The notes under the pieces were generated by a model that worked only from the letters and a program-made list of their open reading frames with translations, was not told the origin of the DNA and made no database searches. A program made the translations under genes and the position numbers. From SCUN01 sp964343975 (lineage in GTDB: Bacteria > Acidobacteriota > Vicinamibacteria > Vicinamibacterales > SCN-69-37), in the NCBI GenBank assembly GCA_964343975.1, contig CAYFLU010000073.1, positions 1 through 15,880 on the forward strand: DNA of 15,880 bases, written 5' to 3'. Positions 5,874 to 12,976 of this stretch are shown piece by piece; position 1 is the stretch's first letter; each line of letters opens with the position of its first letter.

Positions 5874-6658
5874 TGCGGACACGACTGTTGACAACCCGGC
5901 GCTCCCATGTGACTCTGACCAAGCCCATGGGGGGCCGACTCCAGACCAGCCGCATCCTGATCGCCACCGCGATCGTGGTCGCCCTGTGCGCCGTCGTCGA
6001 AACGACGGTGATGGCTGCGCTGCGCGCGGGCAATGACGCGTCGGCCGCCACCGCATGGGCCGAGCGGCTCAGCACGACGGAACTGCAGGATGCGGCGCTG
6101 AAGATTCAGACCTACCCCCACTTCTACCGCCGTGCGCTGATGACGGCGCTCGAACCGGATGACCGCGCCGCCACCTGGCGCCACTACCTGACGACGTACG
6201 CGCAGGCCCACCCCGAGCTCGACGTCGCGAGCCGCGCGCTGATCACGCGCGCCGCTTCGGCCATGACGCCGGAGGTCTTCGATGACAACCCACCGGCAGA
6301 CCGGCTGGCGGAACTGGCGTCGATCTACGAAGTGTCGCAAACCCTGCTCGGCCGCCGTGTGGCGATCGACCTCTTTCTGCGGCTCGGTCCGGACGACAAC
6401 AGCCTCGCGGCACTGCCGATCAGCGAACGCGCGACCATCACAGTGCGGCGCTGGTTGTTTGCGGAAGCGGCGTCCACCGATTGCGAATGCACCGCACAGC
6501 TCTCCGCGTCGTGCGATGCGGCCGGCGCCGCCGGCAGCACATGCAGCGCGACATCGAGCTGTGAGCCCGTCGTGACGTGGCCGATGTGCGGGCTCGTGTG
6601 GGCCCTGCCCTGCAACGGCGTGTGCACGAACATCCGCCCTGCCGGCCCCGCGCTCTGA
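5873..6658 (+). CDS. Fulvocin C-related bacteriocin-like protein, membrane-anchored, eight-cysteine C-terminus
   Basis: The ATG at 5873 has GGGAGAGG 5 nt upstream. The longer frame from 5756 is rejected because that TTG is inside the -12 promoter element. The 261-residue product has a basic N-terminus and one hydrophobic helix at about 25-50. A helical region at about 55-190 contains a 'YPHFYRRALMTALEPDDRAATW' type block, typical of fulvocin C-related proteins (split here: YPHFYRRALM, TALEPDDRAATW). The tail has exactly eight cysteines: 204, 206, 214, 224, 230, 239, 247 and 251, as CxC...C...C...C...CGLVW...CxxxC. Fulvocin C of Myxococcus fulvus, from memory, is a ~45-residue peptide with eight half-cystines in four disulfides; the order and spacing are similar. 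The inference is that the tail is, or derives from, an antimicrobial-like peptide. Whether it is cleaved is unknown. The thioredoxin-fold gene follows after 5 nt. Confidence 0.78.
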   Translation: MRTRLLTTRRSHVTLTKPMGGRLQTSRILIATAIVVALCAVVETTVMAALRAGNDASAATAWAERLSTTELQDAALKIQTYPHFYRRALMTALEPDDRAATWRHYLTTYAQAHPELDVASRALITRAASAMTPEVFDDNPPADRLAELASIYEVSQTLLGRRVAIDLFLRLGPDDNSLAALPISERATITVRRWLFAEAASTDCECTAQLSASCDAAGAAGSTCSATSSCEPVVTWPMCGLVWALPCNGVCTNIRPAGPAL

Positions 6659-6663
6659 GCGCC

Positions 6664-7197
6664 ATGCCCGACGCCCCGGATCGCGCCGTCCGTCGCGGCG
6701 CCGCGAGCGTGGCGATCGCCGCCATCCTCATCGTGATCGTGACGATCGTGAGCGCCGCCAATCCCGGTGCGCGCGACTGGATCCGCGTGAAGATGCGATG
6801 GGCGCCACCGACGTTCGCCGTCGGCACCAGCGCGCATCTGCCCTCAGCGCTCACGTCATCACATCACGCCACCGCCCTGATCTTTGCCGCCGCGAACTGC
6901 GCAGCCTGCGAACGCGCGCAGCCGGCATTCCGTGCGCTAGCCGCGGCAGGAGCGGCTGCGAATGACGCGAACGTGCGCGTATTGCTGACGACGCCATCGG
7001 ATGACGCCGCGCAGTACGCCGCGATGCTCGGGATCTCGCCAGACGCGGTGTCGCACTTCGACGCCCGTGGTTCGCTCGTGCGTCGCGTGCCGACGATCGT
7101 GATCGTCGACGCCGCCGGCATCGTCCGCGCCACGAAAGAGGGCGTGCCGTCCCAAGAGGAACAGCACGCCCTGGTGAGTGCCCTGACGGCGCGATAA
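6664..7197 (+). CDS. Membrane-anchored thioredoxin-fold protein with CAAC motif
   Basis: The 177-residue product (ATG at 6664) has one N-terminal transmembrane helix at about 12-32. An extracytoplasmic thioredoxin-like domain follows at about 50-175. The redox pair is C79 and C82 (NCAACERAQP) after a hydrophobic beta strand, and the characteristic cis-proline is P143 in VPTIVIVDAAG. These are the only cysteines, fitting a TlpA/ResA-like thiol-disulfide exchange protein outside the membrane. It starts 5 nt after the fulvocin-related stop with no clear ribosome-binding site, so translation is probably coupled. The neighbourhood suggests it forms, isomerises or reduces disulfides in the eight-cysteine tail of the preceding protein. 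The long frame beginning at 6577 overlaps the upstream gene and lacks support. Fold is fairly sure; redox direction is unknown. Confidence 0.8.
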   Translation: MPDAPDRAVRRGAASVAIAAILIVIVTIVSAANPGARDWIRVKMRWAPPTFAVGTSAHLPSALTSSHHATALIFAAANCAACERAQPAFRALAAAGAAANDANVRVLLTTPSDDAAQYAAMLGISPDAVSHFDARGSLVRRVPTIVIVDAAGIVRATKEGVPSQEEQHALVSALTAR

Positions 7198-7209
7198 CCG
7201 CGCTGCTGA

Positions 7210-8715
7210 CTACTTGCCCTGCAGCTTCTTCGCGACCTGCTCGACTTCGCTCCACACGCGGAGGAGGTTGCCGCTCCAGATCGCGTCGATGTCGCGCTCG
7301 GAGTAGCCGCGGCGCACGAGCTCGAGCGTGACGTTGAACGCCTCGGCCGCGCTGTTGAAGCCATCCACACCGCCACCGCCGTCGAAGTCGGACGAGATGC
7401 CGACGTGCTCGACGCCGATCTTCTTCACGAGATAGTCGATGTGATCGACGAAGTCCTTGACGTTGGCGCGCGTGGCCGCCGGCCACTTCGCGTTGATCTC
7501 GGCCATGCGCTTGTCGTATTCGGCGCGCTTGTCCGCCGGCAACGCCTCCACCGCCGGGTTCGCACCGCCGCGACCACCCGCGGCGCCCGCGCCACGGCCA
7601 CCGCCGCGCGCGCCGGCCGGCGCGTTCGGATCTTCAACCGGGCAGCCGCCGCCATTGCCGCGACCTGCACCCGCTGCGGCCGGAGCCGCACCACCCGCCG
7701 CCGCGTTGCCGCGCGCCGCGCCCGCGGCCGCAGCACCACCACCGGCGCCGCCACGACCACCGCCACCGCCGGCGCCGCCGCGACCCGCCGTGATGCCGAA
7801 GTCGGCATTCAGCTTCGCGAGTTCCACCGCGCGCTGCGGCGGATCCACCTTCACGTACGACGCGAACGCCACCGTCTGCACCACGCCGCCGTTCTTCTTC
7901 AGCGCCATCAGCAGCTCGTCATCCATGTTGCGGCTGTGATCCGCCACCGCACGCGCCGACGAATGCGACGCGATGACCGGCGCCTTCGAGAGCTTGATCG
8001 CCTCGAGATTCGCGCCCTTCGACGGATGCGACAGGTCCACCATCATGCCGAGACGATTCATCTCGGCGATGACCTGCCGGCCGAGCGGCGAGAGGCCGTT
8101 GTTATAGAGATAGCCGTCGCGCTCGCCCGTGTTCGAATCCGCGAGCTGCGAGTTGCCGTTGTGCGCGAGCGACATGTAGCGGCCGCCGCGCTTGTAGAAC
8201 TCTTCCACGCGCTTGAGCTCGTAGCCGATCGGGTAGCCGTTCTCGACGCCGATCACCGCGATCTTCTTGCCTGCCTTGTGGAGGCGATAGACATCGGCCG
8301 GCGTGAGCGCGAGGCCGATCTTGTCCGGCGCGATCTTCTCGGTGAGCCGATGCACGGCATCGAACTTCGACACGGCTTCGGCGTACGCGCGGTCGTAGCC
8401 TTCCTGCGTGAGCGGCCCCTGGCCCGTGTAGGCAATCATGAACGACACGTCCATGCCGCCTTCGACCATCTTCGGCAGGTTCACCTGCGTCGTCAGACGC
8501 ATCGTGTAGTTGCAGGTGTCGGTGAAGTTGGTGGGGCTGATGTCGTTGTGCGTGTCGGCTTTGATCGCGCGGTTGTGAATGCCGCGCGCCTTGGCGATGA
8601 GCGCGTCTTCAGACATCTGCGCGGCGGGCTTCGCCTGCGCCGCCAGATGCATCGGCAGAAACGCCGCCGCGCCGGCAACGAGCGCAGCCGCGGTCAATCG
8701 GGTCGTCGTGGTCAT
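7210..8715 (-). CDS. Secreted membrane-dipeptidase (M19, renal dipeptidase family) with a Gly/Ala-rich insert
   Basis: The chosen ATG (8713-8715) is preceded by GGAGGAG (8720-8726, minus strand) with a 4-nt spacer. A 13-codon longer frame exists but lacks this and would spoil the signal peptide. Residues 1-27 form a signal peptide ending LAAQA. The binuclear zinc site of M19 dipeptidases is complete: H56 and D58 in ADTHND, bridging E159 in GVENG, H230 in DLSHPS, H251 in SHSSARA, and D443 in SSDFDG. The family hydrolyses dipeptides, including some with D-residues. Residues about 310-385 are an insert almost entirely of Gly, Ala and Arg with one Cys-Pro element, absent from typical ~350-420-residue relatives. 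It follows the DinB-like gene by 57 bp and ends 12 bp from the convergent thioredoxin-fold gene. Confidence 0.92.
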   Translation of the reverse strand: MTTTTRLTAAALVAGAAAFLPMHLAAQAKPAAQMSEDALIAKARGIHNRAIKADTHNDISPTNFTDTCNYTMRLTTQVNLPKMVEGGMDVSFMIAYTGQGPLTQEGYDRAYAEAVSKFDAVHRLTEKIAPDKIGLALTPADVYRLHKAGKKIAVIGVENGYPIGYELKRVEEFYKRGGRYMSLAHNGNSQLADSNTGERDGYLYNNGLSPLGRQVIAEMNRLGMMVDLSHPSKGANLEAIKLSKAPVIASHSSARAVADHSRNMDDELLMALKKNGGVVQTVAFASYVKVDPPQRAVELAKLNADFGITAGRGGAGGGGGRGGAGGGAAAAGAARGNAAAGGAAPAAAGAGRGNGGGCPVEDPNAPAGARGGGRGAGAAGGRGGANPAVEALPADKRAEYDKRMAEINAKWPAATRANVKDFVDHIDYLVKKIGVEHVGISSDFDGGGGVDGFNSAAEAFNVTLELVRRGYSERDIDAIWSGNLLRVWSEVEQVAKKLQGK

Positions 8716-8772
8716 TGAACTCCTCCAGAACGTGCGGAGGAATTGTATCCCCAAGACCCGTCCGGGTTCCCG

Positions 8773-9285
8773 CTAGAAGCCGACCAGGCGCTTGATCTGC
8801 GCGTTGTGGCGCGCCACGTGCGACGACGCCCAGATGGCCACCTGATAGAGCGTGATGCGCGTGCCCACGCTCGATTTCACGGTCATGTTCGCCCGCGCCT
8901 CGTCGAGGTCCGCGAGTGCCTTCACGAGCCGGCCTTCCGAGGCGCGCAGTTTGGCCACCGCCTCCGCGGTCACGACCGCGTCCGGTGGATGGAGATGCTT
9001 CGGCGCCTCGAGCTTGTCGGGCACCTGACTCGCGATCGCGCTCCACGGCGTCTCGGTGAAGCCCTCCACGGCCGGCTTCGCGATGGGAATCGCACCGTCG
9101 ATGAGGCCGGCGAACGCCTCGTTGGTCGCCGCCACATGCCAGGCGATCTGCGCGGCCGTCCAGCCGCCGCCCTCAGGCACGCGCGCCATCTGCTCCGGCG
9201 TGGCGGCGTCGATCCGCGCCAGCATCCGCTGCATGGCGTCGGTGAAAGAAGTGGTGAGGTCGGCAATGCGCGCGGCGTGGGTCAT
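8773..9285 (-). CDS. DinB-fold (DinB/YfiT superfamily) protein
   Basis: The 170-residue product has the four-helix DinB pattern. An N-terminal helix is followed by WTAAQIAWHVAATNEAF carrying H50, and near the C-terminus H156 and H160 appear in WASSHVARHNAQI. These three histidines form the metal site of this family. Members include bacillithiol S-transferase and other thiol-dependent enzymes, but most remain uncharacterised. The name comes from DNA-damage-inducible relatives and does not mean DNA polymerase IV. The ATG sits 2 bp after the TAG of the VirB10-like gene with no own ribosome-binding site, so the two are probably translated together. It is likely cytoplasmic; its substrate is unknown. 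Confidence 0.85.
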   Translation of the reverse strand: MTHAARIADLTTSFTDAMQRMLARIDAATPEQMARVPEGGGWTAAQIAWHVAATNEAFAGLIDGAIPIAKPAVEGFTETPWSAIASQVPDKLEAPKHLHPPDAVVTAEAVAKLRASEGRLVKALADLDEARANMTVKSSVGTRITLYQVAIWASSHVARHNAQIKRLVGF

Positions 9286-9287
9286 GG

Positions 9288-10142
9288 CTATTTGACGATC
9301 GTGACTTCGAGCGGCTGATCGAGACGGATCCGGAGAATCGTGCCCGCGGGCAAGTCCGCGTTCGCGCCGTCGGTGGCGGCAATCGTGCCACCACCGCCGA
9401 TCAAAATGCCAGCGAGCGCGCCCTTGAGTCCGCCGAGAAGCCCGCCGAGAATCGCGCCGGCCGCGGCCCCCGTGCTGACGCGCGCCGCGTCATCGCCCAT
9501 CTTGCCGTCGAGCGCCTGCACGACCGACGCGCGGAGCGGCGGGTGCTTGCCGCCCACCACCATCTCGTCGAACGACAGCGTGAGGCTGCCCTTCCGCTCG
9601 ATGCGCCCGGCCGGACGGACCGAACTCACGAACCCACGCACGACGCTACCCGCCGGCACCGCCAACACGCCCGCCGTCGTCACATCCACCAGCGTGGTCG
9701 CCTCGAAGCGCTGCTCGACTTTGGCGGTCGCGGAGTTGAGCGAGGTCTGCAGCCGCACATCGATCTGCGTGCCCACAGGAATGGTGACGACCTTCTCGAC
9801 CGGCTCGTCCTTCATCACGGGCTGGGCCCGCACGATTTGCGCCTGCGTCTTCACGCGGAGCGTCTCGATGCGATCGCGCAGGTCGGCGACGTCCTTCGAC
9901 GGCACGGCGCCCTCGCGGCGGAGCTTCACCTTCAAATAGGTGATCTCGTCCTGGAGATCCGTGAGCGTCTTGGCCGAGGCCGTGGCCAGCGTGGGATCGG
10001 AGGTCTTGAGCGCGGTGATTTGCGCCTGCACCTTGGCGGCGTCCGCGTCGAGTTTGTTGAGGTCGGCCGCGGTGACGGCGGTCTGCGCAAAGGCTGAGCC
10101 GGCCAGGCTCAGGCACACAATGAGAAATCGCACGATCTTCAT
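9288..10142 (-). CDS. Exported coiled-coil protein with VirB10/TrbI-like domain and glycine zipper
   Basis: The 284-residue protein has a signal peptide (cleavage likely after SAFA, residue 19). A charged helical stretch at about 25-105 is probably a coiled coil. A beta-rich domain at about 118-215 has the pattern VGTQIDVRLQTSLNSATAKV ... VLAVPAGSVVRGFVS, reminiscent of the TrbI/VirB10 C-terminal domain. A Gly-rich hydrophobic stretch follows (about 222-255, AILGGLLGGLKGALAGILIG), a glycine-zipper-like membrane segment. The end is PAGTILRIRLDQPLEV. No other type IV secretion gene is present, so a conjugation role is not supported. I read it as an envelope protein of unknown role. The start has GGAG 7 nt upstream. 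It is first in a minus-strand cluster with the DinB-like and dipeptidase genes, and divergent from ispG. Confidence 0.75.
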   Translation of the reverse strand: MKIVRFLIVCLSLAGSAFAQTAVTAADLNKLDADAAKVQAQITALKTSDPTLATASAKTLTDLQDEITYLKVKLRREGAVPSKDVADLRDRIETLRVKTQAQIVRAQPVMKDEPVEKVVTIPVGTQIDVRLQTSLNSATAKVEQRFEATTLVDVTTAGVLAVPAGSVVRGFVSSVRPAGRIERKGSLTLSFDEMVVGGKHPPLRASVVQALDGKMGDDAARVSTGAAAGAILGGLLGGLKGALAGILIGGGGTIAATDGANADLPAGTILRIRLDQPLEVTIVK

Positions 10143-10152
10143 GGAAGCTCCA

Positions 10153-10192
10153 AGGGGAGTGGTCCCCTCTATTTTCGGCCATTTCGGCCGAA
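10153..10192. promoter_or_regulatory. Two adjacent hairpins in the 56-bp divergent gap before ispG
   Basis: AGGGGA-GTGG-TCCCCT (10153-10168) and TTCGGCC-ATTTC-GGCCGAA (10174-10192) are perfect inverted repeats back to back. The second also contains a direct repeat, TTTCGGCC at 10173-10180 and 10182-10189. They fill the space between the starts of ispG and the VirB10-like gene, where promoters or operators for one or both must lie unless these are inside the genes. No clear -35/-10 pair was identified. Confidence 0.45.
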
Positions 10193-10198
10193 CTCGGT

Positions 10199-11443
10199 AT
10201 GATCAGAAAGACGATGCCCAGCACGATTCGGCTGCACAAAACGACCGGCGTCAAGGTCGGTCACATTCTTGTCGGTGGCGGCGCCCCGGTCGTGGTCCAG
10301 TCCATGACGATGACGAACACAGCCGACGCCAAGGCGACGGCGCAACAGTGCGTGGAGCTGGCGAATGCCGGCTCCGAGCTCGTGCGCATCACGGTGAACA
10401 CGCCCGAGGCCGCGGCCGCGGTGCCCGAGATCAAGCAGCGGATGCTCGACGCCGGCTGCCGCGCGCCCCTCATCGGCGACTTCCACTACAACGGCCATCT
10501 GCTCCTCACCCGCTATCCGGACGCCGCGAAGGCGCTCGACAAATACCGCATCAACCCGGGCAACGTCGGCACGGGCAAACGGCGTGACGAGCAGTTCTCC
10601 ATGATCTGCGCCGTCGCGGTGGAGAATCAGAAACCGGTGCGCATCGGCGTCAACGGCGGCTCGCTCAATCAAGAGCTCGTGATGGCAAAGATGCAGGAGA
10701 ACACGGATCAGCACCTCGGCAAGTCGTCCGAGGAGATCCTGAACGAGTGCATGGTGCTGTCGGCGCTGCAGTCGACGGAGCTCGCGCTCGAGTGCGGCCT
10801 GCGCAAGGACCAGATCATCATCTCGTGCAAGGTCTCGCGCCCGCGCGATCTGATCGCGGTCTATCGCGATCTCGCGAAGAAGACGTCGCAGCCGCTGCAC
10901 CTCGGTCTCACCGAAGCCGGCATGGGCATCAAGGGCGTGGCCTGGTCGGCGGCCGCGCTCGGCATTCTCCTCAATGAAGGGATCGGCGACACGATCCGTG
11001 TGTCCCTCACGCCGCGCCCGGGCGGCGACCGGCGCGAAGAGGTCTACGCGGCCTGCGAGATCCTGCAGTCGCTCGGCCTGCGCTCGTTCGCCCCCTCGAT
11101 CACGGCGTGCCCCGGCTGCGGCCGCACGACGTCGTCGACCTTCCAGGAACTCGCCGAGCGCGTGCAGGGTTATGTGCGCGAGATGATGCCGACGTGGAAG
11201 ACCACGCGGCCGGGCGTGGAGACGATGACGGTGGCCGTGATGGGCTGCGTCGTGAACGGCCCGGGCGAGTCGAAGGCCGCCAACATCGGCATCTCGCTCC
11301 CCGGCACCGGCGAATCGCCGAACTGCCCGGTGTTCATCGACGGCGAGCACACGACGACGCTCCGCGGCACCTACGATGAACTCGCGGCCGCGTTCCAGAA
11401 GCTCGTCGACGACTACGTCGATCGGAAGTATCCGCAGCAGTAA
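10199..11443 (+). CDS. ispG: 4-hydroxy-3-methylbut-2-enyl diphosphate synthase (flavodoxin), IspG/GcpE
   Basis: The 414-residue protein makes HMBPP from methylerythritol cyclodiphosphate, the penultimate step of the MEP isoprenoid pathway, in the cytoplasm with a [4Fe-4S] cluster. The N-terminal TIM barrel is recognisable from VVVQSMTMTNTAD, RINPGNVG and VRIGVNGGSL. The cluster-binding part has C304 and C307 in ACPGCGRT, C350 in MGCVVNGPGE and the fourth ligand E357. It ends without the long plant-type insert. ATG 10199 is taken as start; the ATG at 10214 (residue 6, MPSTIRLHK) is equally possible, as neither has a strong ribosome-binding site and the 10174-10192 hairpin abuts the first. It is transcribed alone, divergent from the VirB10-like gene and convergent with the symporter gene, 3 bp away. 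Confidence 0.97.
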   Translation: MIRKTMPSTIRLHKTTGVKVGHILVGGGAPVVVQSMTMTNTADAKATAQQCVELANAGSELVRITVNTPEAAAAVPEIKQRMLDAGCRAPLIGDFHYNGHLLLTRYPDAAKALDKYRINPGNVGTGKRRDEQFSMICAVAVENQKPVRIGVNGGSLNQELVMAKMQENTDQHLGKSSEEILNECMVLSALQSTELALECGLRKDQIIISCKVSRPRDLIAVYRDLAKKTSQPLHLGLTEAGMGIKGVAWSAAALGILLNEGIGDTIRVSLTPRPGGDRREEVYAACEILQSLGLRSFAPSITACPGCGRTTSSTFQELAERVQGYVREMMPTWKTTRPGVETMTVAVMGCVVNGPGESKAANIGISLPGTGESPNCPVFIDGEHTTTLRGTYDELAAAFQKLVDDYVDRKYPQQ

Positions 11444-11446
11444 GCG

Positions 11447-12925
11447 CTACGACCGTTGCTCCGGCGCGATCAGGCTCACGCTGTAGCCGACCGTAACGCA
11501 GATCGCCGTGCCCACGAGCACGTACCACGTCCAGGCCAGCGGCGTCGCGAACTTGATCCAGGTCATCACGGCCAGCGACACGGCCATGCCGGCGATCACG
11601 CCGGTTTGATTGGCGCGCGTCGTCAACACGCCGAGCAGAAACGCTCCCAGCATCGGACCGTACACGCACGACGCGATGGCGAGGCCCGTCGTGAACACCG
11701 ATCCCCACGACCGGGCGATGATGGCGATCGCGATAAGGATGAGGCCCCACACGGCGGTGGCCCAACGCGAGAGCGTGAGCAGGTGCGCGTCGGTCGCGCG
11801 CGCGCCGGCGAGCGGCTTGTAGAAGTCGATGATGGTCGTCGACGCGAGCGAGTTCAGTGAGCCGCTGAGATTCGACATCGCCGCCGCAAAGATCGCGGCG
11901 ATCACGAGGCCCGACACACCGTGCGGCAGGTTGTGCACGATGAAGAGCGGAAAGATCTCGTCGTTGCTCGTGAGGTGTGGCGGCGGCACCGACTGGTAGT
12001 ACGCGTAGAGCATCAGCCCCACGCAGAGGAAGAGCACGAACTGCGTGAACACGATCACGCCGCTCATGATCAGCGCTTTCTGGCTATCGCGCAGGTCCTT
12101 GCAGGTGAGCAGCCGCTGCACGAGCAGCTGGTCGGTGCCGTGGCTCGCCGTCGTGAGGAACGCGCCACCGATCAGGCCGGCCCAGAGCGTGAACGGGATC
12201 TTGAAGTCCCACGACAACGACACGAAGTGAATCTTGTTGGCGCGCGCGGCGACGTCGATGATGCCGCTGACGCCGCCCGGCGTGAGGTGGATCAGCTCGT
12301 AGGCCGCGAGCAGTGAACCGGCCACATAGATCACGAACTGGATGAGGTCCGTCCAGATCACCGCCGCCACGCCGCCTTCGAACGTGTAGATCAGCGTGAG
12401 CAGGCCGACGATGACGATCGACCAGAGCCAGAGGTTGGGCACATCGCTGAAGCTTGTGGCGAGCACCGCGCTGATCACGAGCGACGCAGCGAACACGCGC
12501 ACGCCTTCGGCCAGCGCGCGCATGACGAGAAAGAGCGAGGCGGCCGCGTGCTTCGCGCCGGCGCCGAATCGCGTCTCAAGAAGCGCGTAGGCCGTGAGGA
12601 GATCGCCTTTGAAGTACGAGGGCAGCAACACCAGGCTGATCACCACCCGGCCGATCATGTAGCCGACGACGACCTGCAGGTACATGAGCGACCCGCCGAG
12701 CTCGGGCCGGGCCGTGCCGTACACGAGCGCCGGCACGCCGATCAGCGTGAGCGTGCTCGTTTCTGTGGCGACGATGGAGAGCGAGATGACCCACCAGGAT
12801 GTGGTGCGATTGCCGACGAAGTAGTCGCGGACCGACTTCTGCGAGCTCTTGAACCGCATGCCGAACCACGTGATGCCCACGAGGTACACGGCGAGAACGA
12901 CATAGTCGATGGTCGAAAAGCCCAT
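11447..12925 (-). CDS. Sodium:solute symporter (SSS family, TC 2.A.21)
   Basis: The 492-residue protein has about thirteen hydrophobic segments and the family's landmarks. These are an N-terminal DYVVLAVYLVGITWFGMRF helix followed by DYFVGNRTTSWW (SSS proteins typically read YFLaGR...WW), VATETSTLTLIGVPALVYG, TFEGGVAAVIWTDLIQF, and GLVIAAIFAAAMSNLSGSLNS carrying the Na2-site Ser/Asn-rich helix. It would import a solute with sodium across the inner membrane. The solute cannot be read from sequence; it resembles the sialic acid/glucose/proline-like branch without a decisive signature. The ATG at 12923-12925 has no strong ribosome-binding site. It lies 51 bp downstream of the AMP nucleosidase gene, so a two-gene transcript is plausible. 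Its stop is 3 bp from that of ispG, leaving no room for a separate terminator. Confidence 0.92.
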   Translation of the reverse strand: MGFSTIDYVVLAVYLVGITWFGMRFKSSQKSVRDYFVGNRTTSWWVISLSIVATETSTLTLIGVPALVYGTARPELGGSLMYLQVVVGYMIGRVVISLVLLPSYFKGDLLTAYALLETRFGAGAKHAAASLFLVMRALAEGVRVFAASLVISAVLATSFSDVPNLWLWSIVIVGLLTLIYTFEGGVAAVIWTDLIQFVIYVAGSLLAAYELIHLTPGGVSGIIDVAARANKIHFVSLSWDFKIPFTLWAGLIGGAFLTTASHGTDQLLVQRLLTCKDLRDSQKALIMSGVIVFTQFVLFLCVGLMLYAYYQSVPPPHLTSNDEIFPLFIVHNLPHGVSGLVIAAIFAAAMSNLSGSLNSLASTTIIDFYKPLAGARATDAHLLTLSRWATAVWGLILIAIAIIARSWGSVFTTGLAIASCVYGPMLGAFLLGVLTTRANQTGVIAGMAVSLAVMTWIKFATPLAWTWYVLVGTAICVTVGYSVSLIAPEQRS

Positions 12926-12976
12926 GGCCGGGACACCGTAACACAGACGGCGCCGCTTTCGCGCGCGCTGCCCCGC

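Noticed and set aside
5886..5915. TTGACA at 5886-5891 as a sigma-70 -35 box
   Set aside because: It lies inside the coding sequence of the fulvocin-related gene and no TATAAT-like sequence follows at 16-18 nt.
7405..8718. Long plus-strand open frame opposite the dipeptidase gene
   Set aside because: Its product is almost all Arg, His, Ala and Val, the usual shadow of a high-GC gene on the other strand. The minus-strand frame has a signal peptide and complete M19 zinc ligands.
9288..10142. Evidence for a conjugative or integrative element from the TrbI/VirB10-like protein
   Set aside because: No other conjugation gene, integrase, transposase, tRNA or attachment-type repeat was seen; neighbours are ordinary chromosomal genes.
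10169..11350. Minus-strand open frame of 393 codons opposite ispG
   Set aside because: It has Arg/Ala/His-rich composition without motifs, and the opposite frame is unmistakable ispG.
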